A DNA stretch of 43,998 nucleotides from Lysinibacillus sp. FJAT-14745 (GCF_001275675.1 NZ_LITM01000009.1:486126-530123); one strand, 5' to 3'. Positions 1 through 7,728 are shown, counted from the stretch's first letter. The notes: generated from the sequence alone by a model not told the origin. Numbers and translations are program-made.

Positions 1-210
1 TTTTCGTGCCTGGAATATATTACAGAAAATTCAGTTTAAATATTAGCGTGGAATTATTTTAATGCGACGCTAGTGAGAATTTTTATAAAACATTATATTG
101 GGTAAGATGGTATTTTTTAATAAAAAAGCTTATTTATTCTTAATTCAGTACGATACTAGAATAAGTATGATAAATACTAAAAAATTCTAATAGGATGGTG
201 AAAATTAATT

Positions 211-540
211 ATGATATCTACAAGGAATTCAGTCATGCCATATTTAAGGATTCGAGGAACGTATAAGAACAATAGTTTTACTGAACAAAAGGACAGTAAT
301 ATTAACCGTACTTCTAAAAAGGATCAAGAAGCGATAAAAAATGTAAATAAGATACTCGAAGAAAGCAAAACCTCAAAACTATCTGCTAAACAAATTGAAA
401 CACTCAAAACTGCTGCTAGAAGTGGTCTTTTAAATCCTAAATCAAATGAATTAGGGTCATTAGGGATGTATAATTTGCAAAAAGGTTTAAAAAATACTAA
501 GTTCAGCGCAACAATGAAGGCTTATAAAAGTTCAATTTAG
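211..540 (+). CDS. Small hypothetical protein, 109 aa
   Basis: I do not recognise this protein. It is basic and lysine/serine/asparagine rich, with no signal peptide, membrane segment or cysteine motif; the middle (about residues 35-65) looks helical and charged. An AGGATGGTG stretch at about 191-199 is a plausible ribosome binding site before the ATG, and a hairpin terminator follows 20 bases after the stop, so it looks like a free-standing single-gene unit. A second ATG nine codons in is possible. The function is unknown; real-gene status rests on the RBS, terminator and length. Confidence 0.6.
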   Translation: MISTRNSVMPYLRIRGTYKNNSFTEQKDSNINRTSKKDQEAIKNVNKILEESKTSKLSAKQIETLKTAARSGLLNPKSNELGSLGMYNLQKGLKNTKFSATMKAYKSSI

Positions 541-560
541 TATACAATTATTGATAAATC

Positions 561-586
561 AAACCCCCTAGAAATTAAGGGGGTTT
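561..586 (+). terminator. Hairpin terminator after the 109-aa gene
   Basis: A perfect 9-bp stem (AAACCCCCT pairing with AGGGGGTTT) with an 8-base loop. The T run is short (TTT, then GTGTG), so termination may be moderate. Confidence 0.65.
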
Positions 587-909
587 GTGTGATAGATATG
601 GAATTATTAGTTAGAATTATGAAACTAATTGTATTTCTAGCGTACTTTTAATTACAACCTATTTTTCTAATTAAAGAACAAGGAATTGTTTACTCACTCC
701 GTTGCGCAATGAATATTTTTAGTCCTTCAAAGTATTATCTGCTAAAACAGAACTTAGAGTTCCGGCTATTTTGTCTAAATGAAATACACCTCACCATCAT
801 TCATGTAATACTTGCTCATTTTTATCTATCCTCATTGCACTACCTAAATCTCATTTCATATCGTTTCAATCAACCATTTTACAGTATTGAATTAGATTTT
901 TTATAGCAT
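587..909. other. Intergenic stretch without a supported gene
   Basis: AT-rich spacer between the terminator and the MarR gene promoter. An open frame at 709-906 could encode 65 residues, but it lacks a ribosome binding site and resembles no family I know. I see nothing else here. Confidence 0.5.
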
Positions 910-938
910 TTGACAATGAAGATTATTTGATTTAACAT
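910..938 (+). promoter_or_regulatory. Sigma-A type promoter of the MarR gene
   Basis: TTGACA at 910-915 (perfect -35), a 17-base spacer and TAACAT at 933-938 (4 of 6 at -10). The -10 touches the left edge of the 40-bp palindrome, so a protein bound there would block the promoter. Confidence 0.6.
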
Positions 939-976
939 AAACTTAAAATATTTTAATTAAAATATTTTAAGTTTAT
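937..976. promoter_or_regulatory. Perfect 40-bp palindrome, probable operator
   Basis: Every base of 937-956 is complementary to 957-976 with no central gap. Arms begin ATAAACTTAAAATATTTTAA. It lies between the -10 element and the ribosome binding site of the MarR-type gene. MarR dimers bind palindromes and usually repress their own genes, so autoregulation is the simplest reading; the length suggests two adjacent dimer sites. It is almost all A/T apart from two C/G pairs. Confidence 0.6.
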
Positions 977-995
977 TGTAGAAAGGAGAAAAAAT

Positions 996-1421
996 GTGTT
1001 AAATGAGCTCTTTGAAGATTTGTATATGAAACTTGCTATGAATTTTTATAAAAAGGCAGCTCACGGTCAAACAGTAGAGATTGAAAATATTAGTGCTGTA
1101 GAAATGGCATGCCTTGAAGTTGTATATTTCTTAAACAAACCTACATATAGCGAACTTGCAGAGTTTTTTAATATATCACAGCCAAATGCAACGTATAGAA
1201 TCAACAAATTGATTAAAAAAGGATATCTTACAAAATTCAATGATGAAAAAGATAAACGCGTCTATTACCTTCAAGTAACAGATAAATTCATGGATTATTA
1301 CTGTCTTAATGATAATTATATAAATAATATAATTTCAAATTTGAAAAAAAGATGTACCGCAGAGGAAATGGAACAATTTGAAAAAACTTTAAAAATACTA
1401 ACAAAAGAAGCTATGGAGTAA
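996..1421 (+). CDS. MarR-family winged-helix transcriptional regulator
   Basis: A 141-residue protein, the usual MarR length. Residues about 50-105 form the winged helix-turn-helix: YSELAEFFNISQPNATYR is the helix-turn-helix and the following KLIKKGYLTKF...KDKRVYY is the wing with the basic DxxDxR-like turn. Flanking helices would form the dimer interface. The start is GTG at 996, set by AAAGGAG at 982-988 with a 7-base spacer; the ATG overlapping at 994 is out of frame. The gene stands alone behind its own promoter and a 40-bp palindrome, which suggests autorepression. The ligand and target genes cannot be told from sequence. Confidence 0.85.
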   Translation: MLNELFEDLYMKLAMNFYKKAAHGQTVEIENISAVEMACLEVVYFLNKPTYSELAEFFNISQPNATYRINKLIKKGYLTKFNDEKDKRVYYLQVTDKFMDYYCLNDNYINNIISNLKKRCTAEEMEQFEKTLKILTKEAME

Positions 1422-1815
1422 TTACAGATGGTTCAGCAAGCGGTTCTTTTGTTAGCAGCTCTTTAAGAAATTAAAAGATCTACGATGAAAAGAGTAATCT
1501 TCAGAGAGATGACATGGCTTTTGGGCAGTGTTGGCGATAACTCCTCACATTTGACTTACTCTTTCCCGGCGATATTTTTATCAAAAGCTGCCGGGAAAGA
1601 GCAAGAATTTATTACTGGAATGAACTCACCCCTCTTTGTGAAGCTAGACAATTCTCAACTCGAAAAGTTGTGCCTAGTATTATCGTTTACTCAAATACCT
1701 TTCACAATATAATTGCAGTTTGTTGAGAAAATCAAAAATAAAACGTGACCATTTCTCTATAAGACTGTTTTTCTATCCATTGTGTTGATTTGAATGAAAT
1801 GGAGGTTTTTATACT
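1422..1815. other. Intergenic region with a 12-bp stem hairpin
   Basis: The spacer contains an inverted repeat: CTCTTTCCCGGC at 1559-1570 pairs perfectly with GCCGGGAAAGAG at 1590-1601, and an inner GATA/TATC pair (1571-1574 and 1579-1582) extends it. There is no T run after it, so it is not a classic terminator. An open frame at 1485-1712 (75 codons) covers the hairpin but has no ribosome binding site and no recognisable product, so it is not called. Confidence 0.45.
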
Positions 1816-2349
1816 TTGAAGCATATACCCTGTATGATTACAATAGGAAATTTTATTTGCGGACTTCTTGCCGTTCACTCTTTGCTATTTCATGATATCT
1901 ATTCAGCAGTGACCTTCATTTTCGTTGGTATGTTTCTTGACTTTTTCGACGGCATGGCCGCACGTAAGCTAAATGCCGTTTCGGATATTGGGAAAGAACT
2001 TGATTCTTTTGCTGATTTGATTACGTTTGGTGTGGCTCCGGCTATGCTCGCTTACAATGTAGCGTTGTATAGTATTCCGTTTATCGGGACTTTGTGTACG
2101 CTGGCATATGGCACTTGTGGAGCGATTCGCCTTTCTAGATTTAATGTTCATCAAAGCAAGTCTCCGACATTCATTGGAATGCCGATTCCATTAGCAGGAA
2201 TATGTCTTGTTATATTAAGTTTCATGAATAACTCAATCGTATTAGCTTTAGGCACATGTGTGCTTTCATATTTGATGGTGAGCAAAATTAAGTTTCCACA
2301 TTTTAAAAGACTTACGGTTGAAAATTCAGAGGTGGAAAGATGCAATTAA
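1816..2349 (+). CDS. pssA: CDP-diacylglycerol--serine O-phosphatidyltransferase
   Basis: Makes phosphatidylserine from CDP-diacylglycerol and L-serine at the membrane, the first step to phosphatidylethanolamine. The full CDP-alcohol phosphotransferase motif D-x2-DG-x2-AR-x8-G-x3-D-x3-D is present: D42, D45, G46, A49, R50, G59, D63, D67. Length is 177 aa, as in B. subtilis PssA, with several hydrophobic segments through the protein. The start is TTG at 1816 with GGAGG at 1801-1805, 10 bases upstream. The dedA-like gene overlaps its end by 10 bases, as in the B. subtilis pssA-ybfM pair, but the decarboxylase psd that follows in B. subtilis is not here. Confidence 0.9.
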   Translation: MKHIPCMITIGNFICGLLAVHSLLFHDIYSAVTFIFVGMFLDFFDGMAARKLNAVSDIGKELDSFADLITFGVAPAMLAYNVALYSIPFIGTLCTLAYGTCGAIRLSRFNVHQSKSPTFIGMPIPLAGICLVILSFMNNSIVLALGTCVLSYLMVSKIKFPHFKRLTVENSEVERCN

Positions 2350-2828
2350 TTCAGGATTTAATTACATCTTATGGCTATCTAGCGATTTTTTTAATGTTGC
2401 TTCTTGGTATTGTTGGATTGCCCATACCTGATGAAGTTCTAATGACAATTGTCGGTTATTTTACAAATATTCATTTGTTGAATTATGAACTTGCTATTTT
2501 CATTAGTTTTGCAGGAGCGCTTATAGGGATGATGATCAGTTATCTAGTCGGAAGAAAAGCTGGTCGTCCTTTAATCATCAAATATGGAAAATGGATCGGA
2601 CTGAAAGAAAAGCGAATGATGAAAGTAGAAAAGTGGATGAAAAAATACGGGCCGTACTCACTTGTTTTCGGATACTTCATTCCCGGTTTCAGACATGTAA
2701 CCTGTTACTTTGCGGGAATCGGCAAAATGGAATTAAAAACATATATAACGTTTGCTGCGATTGGTGCTTTTTTATGGTGTTTCACTTTCATTTCAATTGG
2801 AAAAGTCATTGGGATTATACATTATTAA
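2340..2828 (+). CDS. DedA-family membrane protein (YbfM-like)
   Basis: A 162-residue DedA/SNARE-associated family protein, probably a lipid flippase or transporter by family analogy. Visible hallmarks are the N-terminal helix GIVGLPIPDEVLM, the reentrant-loop glycines and the signature FGYFIPGFRHVTCYFAG (about residues 110-126) with its conserved Pro-Gly-x-Arg; several membrane helices follow. The ATG lies inside the end of pssA with AGAGGTGG just upstream, so translation is probably coupled. Pairing with pssA suggests a role in phospholipid supply. The substrate is unknown. Confidence 0.85.
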   Translation: MQLIQDLITSYGYLAIFLMLLLGIVGLPIPDEVLMTIVGYFTNIHLLNYELAIFISFAGALIGMMISYLVGRKAGRPLIIKYGKWIGLKEKRMMKVEKWMKKYGPYSLVFGYFIPGFRHVTCYFAGIGKMELKTYITFAAIGAFLWCFTFISIGKVIGIIHY

Positions 2829-3089
2829 TTCAAGTCCATTTCCATTATTGGGATATCGACCTAAATAGGGCTTGAAAAGAATGTTAAAGTAGCAAGTGCA
2901 TTTTAATTAACAAAGCACTTTCAACTGAATAAAAGGCAGAACAGTGCCAACGATTTTATTGCGGCGGTACTGCTTTTTATTCGTATATCTTGCTACTGTT
3001 CATAGCTATTAACGTTAAATCTTTAGGAATAATTTTAATTGTGCTCGTATACTACATCTACTTTTTTATCAACTTTATAACTTTTTCAA

Positions 3090-3121
3090 AAAAGCACATG
3101 AATAGTCCATCATGTGCTTTT
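3090..3121. terminator. Bidirectional terminator between dedA and CPBP genes
   Basis: A perfect 12-bp stem (AAAAGCACATGA with TCATGTGCTTTT) and an 8-base loop, located between two convergent genes. It serves the plus-strand pssA-dedA pair and the minus-strand TetR-CPBP operon. The rest of 2829-3137 has only a weak imperfect hairpin near 2935-2985. Confidence 0.75.
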
Positions 3122-3137
3122 CGTTTATTATCGTGTG

Positions 3138-4007
3138 CTAAACTTTCACGATAGCTATTGTAGTTGATTTTGATACATTTTCCCTCTCCAGCTTTTTTCG
3201 TTTAGTTCGCAATAAAAGGCCTACCATTAGGTAAAGAATTGTAGTAATAATGCCTGCCGTTGGAGAAACAAAGAATTCTTTCCCTTGAGCAATTTTGATA
3301 TAGCCATCAAGAATAAGTGGATTCACAAGTGCATCTTCTGTCATATGCATAAGGACAAGTGGCCAAATACTTTTCGTCATTAAATAAATTTCTGTATACA
3401 TTACTGTCCAGCAAATCATCGTCACAATACCTATTAACGCAAATAGCCACCGATTTACAGGAAGTACACTGAAAATATCACTTTCTGATAAGAACACTAA
3501 AAAATACGGAATATGCCAAGCTCCCCAAACGCCACCAACAATAAAATACAACCAAAAATCATTTATTTTTAACGTTGAAAGTTTATTTGTCAAATAACCT
3601 CTCCAAACGGATTCCTCAAAAAAGTTTTTAACAAATTGAATCAGTAAACCACCAACGAAAACTGAAACTATTGCATCTAAATTAAAATCTGAAAAATCCA
3701 TCCAGCCAAATAAATAACTTACTAACATAACTGCAGAAGTGATGACAGGATAGACTAGGAGCGAGACAATATACCATTTTATGTTACCTTTCAAATTAGG
3801 TAATAAGCTTATATCTCGCCAACCATCTCCTGCAAAGACACGTAACAGTATAGTCGTCAGCAACGGAAATACTAGCCAAATGCCCATCCCAAGCGTGTCA
3901 CCTTTAGGCTGTTCAGGGATGAAACGATCTACAAAAACGCCAAGCCAACCACATAGCAAAACAACAACTATAAAGATTATTAAGTTCCGTTTAGTTTTCA
4001 CTTTCAT
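3138..4007 (-). CDS. CPBP (Abi/CAAX-like) intramembrane metalloprotease
   Basis: A 289-residue polytopic membrane protein with about eight hydrophobic helices. It carries the CPBP glutamate motif EESVWR (E131, E132, R136), the histidine motif WGAWH (H165) and a later HMTED/N-type motif near residues 222-230, together the expected metal site. Family members process membrane proteins or give bacteriocin immunity; the substrate here is unknown. Its ATG overlaps the stop of the TetR gene by 4 bases, so the two are co-translated and the regulator probably controls the protease. A decayed fragment of a homologous gene lies at 7161-7267. Confidence 0.85.
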   Translation of the reverse strand: MKVKTKRNLIIFIVVVLLCGWLGVFVDRFIPEQPKGDTLGMGIWLVFPLLTTILLRVFAGDGWRDISLLPNLKGNIKWYIVSLLVYPVITSAVMLVSYLFGWMDFSDFNLDAIVSVFVGGLLIQFVKNFFEESVWRGYLTNKLSTLKINDFWLYFIVGGVWGAWHIPYFLVFLSESDIFSVLPVNRWLFALIGIVTMICWTVMYTEIYLMTKSIWPLVLMHMTEDALVNPLILDGYIKIAQGKEFFVSPTAGIITTILYLMVGLLLRTKRKKLERENVSKSTTIAIVKV

Positions 4008-4591
4008 TCCACCTCCCTGTTTTCAAGGATTGAAATAACCCACATTGAATTGGGACAAGGAGTTTCGGGATGCAGTGCAATGTATTGGGCGATTCCTTGT
4101 ATAGAACACCAAAATGCTACCGCAAGTGCTTCAGCATTTCCCTGTTTAATTTCACCTAGTAATTGCCCCTTCTCTATTAATGAAATACTCTTTTTTATTA
4201 ATTTATCAGCTTCTGTAAGCATTTCTTTTAAATCTTCCGACAAGGAATCAAGATGTTGTGCATTTTCCATTAGCACAAACATTTTTGCAGCAGACGGGTT
4301 TGTACGGATCATGTCAAACAAATCCTCAGCAGCCGCTGTAAAAATTGCCAATGGCGATTCATTCATAAAATTAAAATCCATCTTGAGTCTTTCACACCCT
4401 ATGCGAATTAACTCTTCATAAAGCTTTTCCTTAGAGTCAAAATAATGAAAAAGCAACCCCATGCTCATATCAGCAGCTTTAGCAATATCAGCAACTTTCG
4501 TTTCACCATACCCCTTCCGAATAAACAAATCTAATGCAGATTGTAAAATTAAAGCTCTTCGTTGCTCCTTCTGTTCATGTCTAATCGACAT
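4004..4591 (-). CDS. TetR-family transcriptional regulator
   Basis: A 195-residue TetR regulator. The N-terminal helix-turn-helix spans about residues 10-55, with the typical TKVADIAKAADMS and GLLFHYFDSKEKLYEEL; the rest is an all-helical ligand and dimer domain. A longer frame opens at a TTG at 4648 but lacks a ribosome binding site. The ATG at 4591 gives the usual TetR N-terminus and has AAGGGTGAGG upstream. It is first in a two-gene operon with the CPBP protease (ATGA overlap). Two palindromes directly upstream are candidate autoregulatory operators. Confidence 0.85.
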   Translation of the reverse strand: MSIRHEQKEQRRALILQSALDLFIRKGYGETKVADIAKAADMSMGLLFHYFDSKEKLYEELIRIGCERLKMDFNFMNESPLAIFTAAAEDLFDMIRTNPSAAKMFVLMENAQHLDSLSEDLKEMLTEADKLIKKSISLIEKGQLLGEIKQGNAEALAVAFWCSIQGIAQYIALHPETPCPNSMWVISILENREVE

Positions 4592-4608
4592 TTGCCTCAC
4601 CCTTTTAT

Positions 4609-4638
4609 TGAAAATATTTTCATTGAAATAGTATTCAA
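4609..4638. promoter_or_regulatory. Two palindromes upstream of tetR, probable operators
   Basis: TGAAAATATTTTCA at 4609-4622 is a perfect 14-bp palindrome. TTGAA-N6-TTCAA at 4623-4638 abuts it, and partial copies (ATTCAATAAAATT) continue to about 4655. TetR dimers bind 14-16 bp palindromes close to their own start, so binding here would regulate the TetR-CPBP operon. Confidence 0.45.
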
Positions 4639-4835
4639 TAAAATTCAATAAAATTGCAAATATGCCTGAAAAGTGTCCTGAAAATAAAAACTTTAATAGG
4701 TTTTATTCGAGTTAATTTCATAATTCTATTCCCTTTAGCATCAAGGGTTCCGAAACAATAAAAAACGGGCACCTCCCCAAATTCGGTATAATGGTAGCAA
4801 CGAAACTAAACCATACTGAATGTGGTGAAGGCCCT

Positions 4836-5311
4836 ATGACTATTGTAAAACAAATGAGCCTAGAAAATTAAAAGAAGAACGAGACGCTTGGCTTATGGAA
4901 CAAGCAGAAATACAAGCTCATCAATCAACTTATGAAAAAGAAATCAAGGACCAGCTCGATATACCACTGGAGACATTGTGGCAAGATGCGCCCATCGAAC
5001 CGAATTGGGGCATCAAAAAGAACAGTGACGGTAAAAATACGTTTTGGTTTTGGTTTGGCTTTAAAGGTCATCTCGCGGTAACCACAAAGAGTCAATATAT
5101 CACCTCTCGCCTTATGACATCTGCTAATTTGTCAGATAGTAAGGTAGCGACTCCTCTTTTAAAGAAAGTAGAAGATCAATTTCCAGAGCATTTCACGACC
5201 GCAATTTTAGACGCAGGGCATGATTATGAGCCCATTTACCGTCAATTACAAGGGGATCAAATGGGCGCAGTCATTCCCTATAATGTTCGCAATGAACCTC
5301 TTATGCCATAA
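4836..5311 (+). pseudogene. Internally deleted IS4-type DDE transposase
   Basis: The first nine codons from ATG 4836 (MTIVKQMSL) are a typical start for a family of IS4-like transposases in Bacilli. The sequence then jumps, out of frame, to the C-terminal half (RKLKEERDAWLMEQAEIQ, then WGIKKNSDGKN, FKGHLAVTTKSQYI and LDAGHDYEPIY). The N-terminal domain and first catalytic Asp are gone and the frame shifts by two bases at the junction near 4860. The 3' end is also cut after NVRNEPLMP, where an unrelated integrase fragment begins. Upstream, TATAAT-like sequence near 4790 may be the old IS promoter. It cannot encode an active enzyme. Confidence 0.75.
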
Positions 5312-5460
5312 TTAGAACTATTGCTTTTACTGGCATTAGACGTGGTGAAACGTTAGCTTTAAGGTGGAAAAATATCGATTTAAAGCATGGCACTATTAAT
5401 TATTACGGAGTTTCTTCTTTACAGATAATGGTAATAAAATTTAACATCCTCACAAAATAG
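5311..5460 (+). pseudogene. Tyrosine recombinase (phage-type integrase) fragment
   Basis: Read from 5311, the frame gives IRTIAFTGIRRGETLALRW then KNIDLKHGTINYYG before drifting into unrelated codons and a stop at 5458. TGxRRGE is the box I motif with the catalytic arginine of tyrosine recombinases, and LALRWKNIDL is the usual continuation. Only about 35 residues survive, with no start codon. It abuts the broken transposase, so a phage or integrative element probably once lay here. Confidence 0.7.
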
Positions 5461-5462
5461 AA

Positions 5463-5487
5463 AGCAGCCATACTTTTTGTAGCTGCT
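5463..5487. terminator. Weak hairpin after the integrase remnant
   Basis: AGCAGC (5463-5468) pairs with GCTGCT (5482-5487), helped by TAC/GTA inside, around a T-rich loop. The T run is poor. The bases from here to 5690 hold no gene I can support. Confidence 0.3.
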
Positions 5488-5690
5488 CTGATTAAGTAAA
5501 ATACACAATTAATATCAAAAATCACCCATCACGAAGTGGTCTTATTATGGATTATTTAACTAAACCACCCGTTAGCCATCCATTGCGTGTAAAATTAGCT
5601 CTACACCACAGAAAATGAAAGATGATTACGTTCTTTCGGGGAGTTTAAGTAGAATACCTCACAAACTTTAGTAAGTCTCACCTAAACTTA

Positions 5691-6078
5691 TCATTTCCTT
5701 TTGATTTTAAGTGCTTTAGCGAATACATAACCTGTTAATCCTAGTGACGCACTAATAACATAGCATTTATACTTATCTTTTTGTAAGTCTTGTTCGAGTT
5801 CATTCGTATTACAACACCAAATCGGCCAAGCATATAAATTATAGTTCTCAAATTGTTCTCTGTTCTCTACAAAACATGTATTCAAATCAGCTTCATCAAT
5901 ATCAAATAAAATACTTCCCGCCATTACATGAATGAAAATCATGTGCTAAATAATTCTCGAATGTAACAGTTACGATTTCATCTGCCACCGTTTCGATATC
6001 TAAAATTAATTCATTTTCTAGAAAATTTACTGAGTACCCTATTATCACACCATCCTGAATAGCTATTGTAATGCCCAT
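5691..6078 (-). pseudogene. Frameshifted hypothetical gene
   Basis: Two frames join into one plausible protein. The upstream part, from ATG 6078, reads MGITIAIQDGVIIGYSVNF and continues to TFENYLAHDF. The downstream part (to 5691) continues IHVMAGSILFDIDEADLN to a lysine-rich end, with a hydrophobic tail segment ISASLGLTGYVFAKALKI. The switch lies near 5930-5945, so a one-base insertion or deletion is likely. The joined product would be about 130 residues. I do not recognise the family. The upstream frame stays open for a few codons before the ATG, so the original start may be further up or lost. Confidence 0.45.
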
Positions 6079-6147
6079 CCCCCCATAAAATGCTGCGTTG
6101 TTTGAAAAAGGAATAATAATTGCCTATAGCACCCCCGTGATATTTTA

Positions 6148-6966
6148 CTAAAGTACGATATCCAATAAATTAGTAACTTCCGTGATAACATATGACCATT
6201 CCTCGGCATCGGGGTCAATCACTTTAAAGTGCTCAGCGGATGGGATTTCCACCATTTTTACCTGATCCCCAGAAGCATCCGCTACACGTTTGTAGTTATA
6301 ACTAATTCCAATTGGCACATTAATGTCGAGCGAACCGTGAATAAGAACTTGTGGAACCTGAAGGGGTAATAACTGAATCGGAGATGCTTGCTCATAACGC
6401 TCCGGAACCTCTTTGAATGACCCACCTACCAAATCAGATACAGGATAGTTATTTGCTAAACCAATTTCTGATAGACGTAAATGATGAACATCATCCATGA
6501 GTGCAAGATCGTTAACCCCTGCTAAGCTTATCGATCCTTTAAGAGAAAGTGGTTCAACAGCTGTTCTTAAAACACTATTTTCTGGTAGGTTTTTACGACC
6601 TGCTAACCATAAAGCTAGATGCCCTCCTGCAGAATGCCCAATAGCAATGACCCTATTTAAATCAAGATGATATTCTTCTGCTAATTGTTGTAAATAATCA
6701 GCTGCATTTGCAACATCAATAAATGTACCCGGCCATCCTCCACCCTCATCTCCAACACGACGAAATTCAATGTTCCAAGTAGCTATTCCCCTTGACGCCA
6801 AATCTTTTGCTAGAGGTTCTATAATATCAAGGTTCCAAACATTTTTCCAAAATCCTCCATGAATAACAATCGCGACAGGATAAGGACCCTCTCCTTCTGG
6901 GAGACGGAGATCCCCAAACTGCAACTGATTTTTTCCGTAAGTGAATCGTTTAATTCGTATACACAT
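6148..6966 (-). CDS. Alpha/beta hydrolase (BD-FAE/esterase type)
   Basis: A 272-residue cytosolic alpha/beta hydrolase. HGGFW near residue 37 is the oxyanion-hole motif, GHSAGGHLALW (about residues 110-120) holds the nucleophile serine, LIHGSLDINVP supplies the acid Asp and AEHFKVIDP the catalytic His. HGGFW with GHSAGG is typical of the kynurenine formamidase/feruloyl-esterase-like group, but the substrate is open. The start is set at 6966 by GGAGG at 6974-6978 with a 7-base spacer; the longer frame from 7002 has only a weak RBS and adds an atypical basic tail. It stands alone on the minus strand. Confidence 0.85.
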   Translation of the reverse strand: MCIRIKRFTYGKNQLQFGDLRLPEGEGPYPVAIVIHGGFWKNVWNLDIIEPLAKDLASRGIATWNIEFRRVGDEGGGWPGTFIDVANAADYLQQLAEEYHLDLNRVIAIGHSAGGHLALWLAGRKNLPENSVLRTAVEPLSLKGSISLAGVNDLALMDDVHHLRLSEIGLANNYPVSDLVGGSFKEVPERYEQASPIQLLPLQVPQVLIHGSLDINVPIGISYNYKRVADASGDQVKMVEIPSAEHFKVIDPDAEEWSYVITEVTNLLDIVL

Positions 6967-7514
6967 AAGAGCACCTCCACATGTTTTTCTTGTTTTTTTC
7001 ATTCCATACCTAAACGTAGTTCAGAGTCACCTAAAAAATAATATAAAGTAAATAGCCCTAGGCAAATTTTATCCCCAATATACTGACCAGATGGGAGAAA
7101 AAATGCATTTTTTCATTTTAACAGGGTACTTTAAAACAATACCCTCGTTATGATTATATAAAACCAATACACCTAAATTAAAATTCGAATAATCCACCCA
7201 AAAATATTTAATAACAAAACTATAGAAGTGATAACAAGATAGACTAGGAGCGAGATAAATATATCATTCGCCCTAAACCTTACAGTGTGACTGGTGGGAT
7301 TCTGGCTTTCCTTAAACATCTCAAAAAGAGTGAAGACTTAATATTCTGTAAATTACAACTATTTACGTACTTTAAAATAGTAATTACACAGTTAAAAACA
7401 ACTTAATCACTACTATTACAGTAAAAACAAATTATCAGTTATTTACTATTCAACACTTCTTTAAAATAGAACACATTTCCAAAAAATATATTTTACTTTC
7501 ATAGGAAAACAATT
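6967..7514. other. Long intergenic region upstream of the dehydrogenase
   Basis: No intact gene. It holds a small hairpin (AGGGTA 7123-7128 with TACCCT 7140-7145), the decayed CPBP fragment at 7161-7267 and very AT-rich sequence after that. The dehydrogenase promoter zone begins near the cre-like site at 7515. Confidence 0.5.
7161..7267 (-). pseudogene. Decayed fragment of a CPBP protease gene
   Basis: This stretch aligns with 3655-3778 inside the CPBP gene, in the same orientation. TAGACTAGGAGCGAGA is shared exactly and the remainder is roughly three-quarters identical by eye with small gaps. On the minus strand it reads ISLLVYLVITSIVLLL then NIFGWI, matching VSLLVYPVITSAVMLV and LFGWMD of the intact protein (residues about 81-103). 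Stops and missing ends show it is dead. It suggests a second CPBP gene once lay here or that a segment was duplicated. Confidence 0.65.
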
Positions 7515-7531
7515 TTCAAAACGTTTTCAAA
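7515..7531. promoter_or_regulatory. cre-like site (CcpA operator candidate)
   Basis: TTCAAAACGTTTTCAAA matches the Bacillus cre consensus WTGNAARCGNWWWCAWW at 16 of 17 positions; only the G at position 3 differs. It lies about 105 bases upstream of the -35 of the iron alcohol dehydrogenase, so it fits activation, or repression of an upstream promoter, better than blocking at the start. ccpA itself is in this window. Confidence 0.45.
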
Positions 7532-7636
7532 TCAATAATCCTAGACAATTCAATCTTTCATCATATCAAAAAACCATCTAACTTTTTTGTAAAATAATAA
7601 CATGATTAAAATTAACAATTTTAATAAAAATACGAG

Positions 7637-7665
7637 TTGAACTTTTACAAAAAATAGAATACTAT
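7637..7665 (+). promoter_or_regulatory. Promoter of the iron alcohol dehydrogenase
   Basis: TTGAAC at 7637-7642, a 17-base spacer and TACTAT at 7660-7665. Transcription would begin near 7672, leaving a leader of about 57 bases. Confidence 0.45.
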
Positions 7666-7728
7666 GAATTTCGAAAGGTGGTTCGCCATCATTCAAGCAA
7701 TAACAATTATTTTAAAGGGGTTGGAAAT

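Noticed and set aside
709..906. 65-codon open frame on the plus strand
   Set aside because: No ribosome binding site, no recognisable motif, and it ends at the promoter of the MarR gene.
1485..1712. 75-codon open frame on the plus strand
   Set aside because: No ribosome binding site and its middle is a hairpin; nothing supports a protein.
4592..4648. 19-residue N-terminal extension of the TetR gene
   Set aside because: It starts at TTG without an RBS and runs through the operator-like palindromes; the ATG at 4591 gives the usual TetR start.
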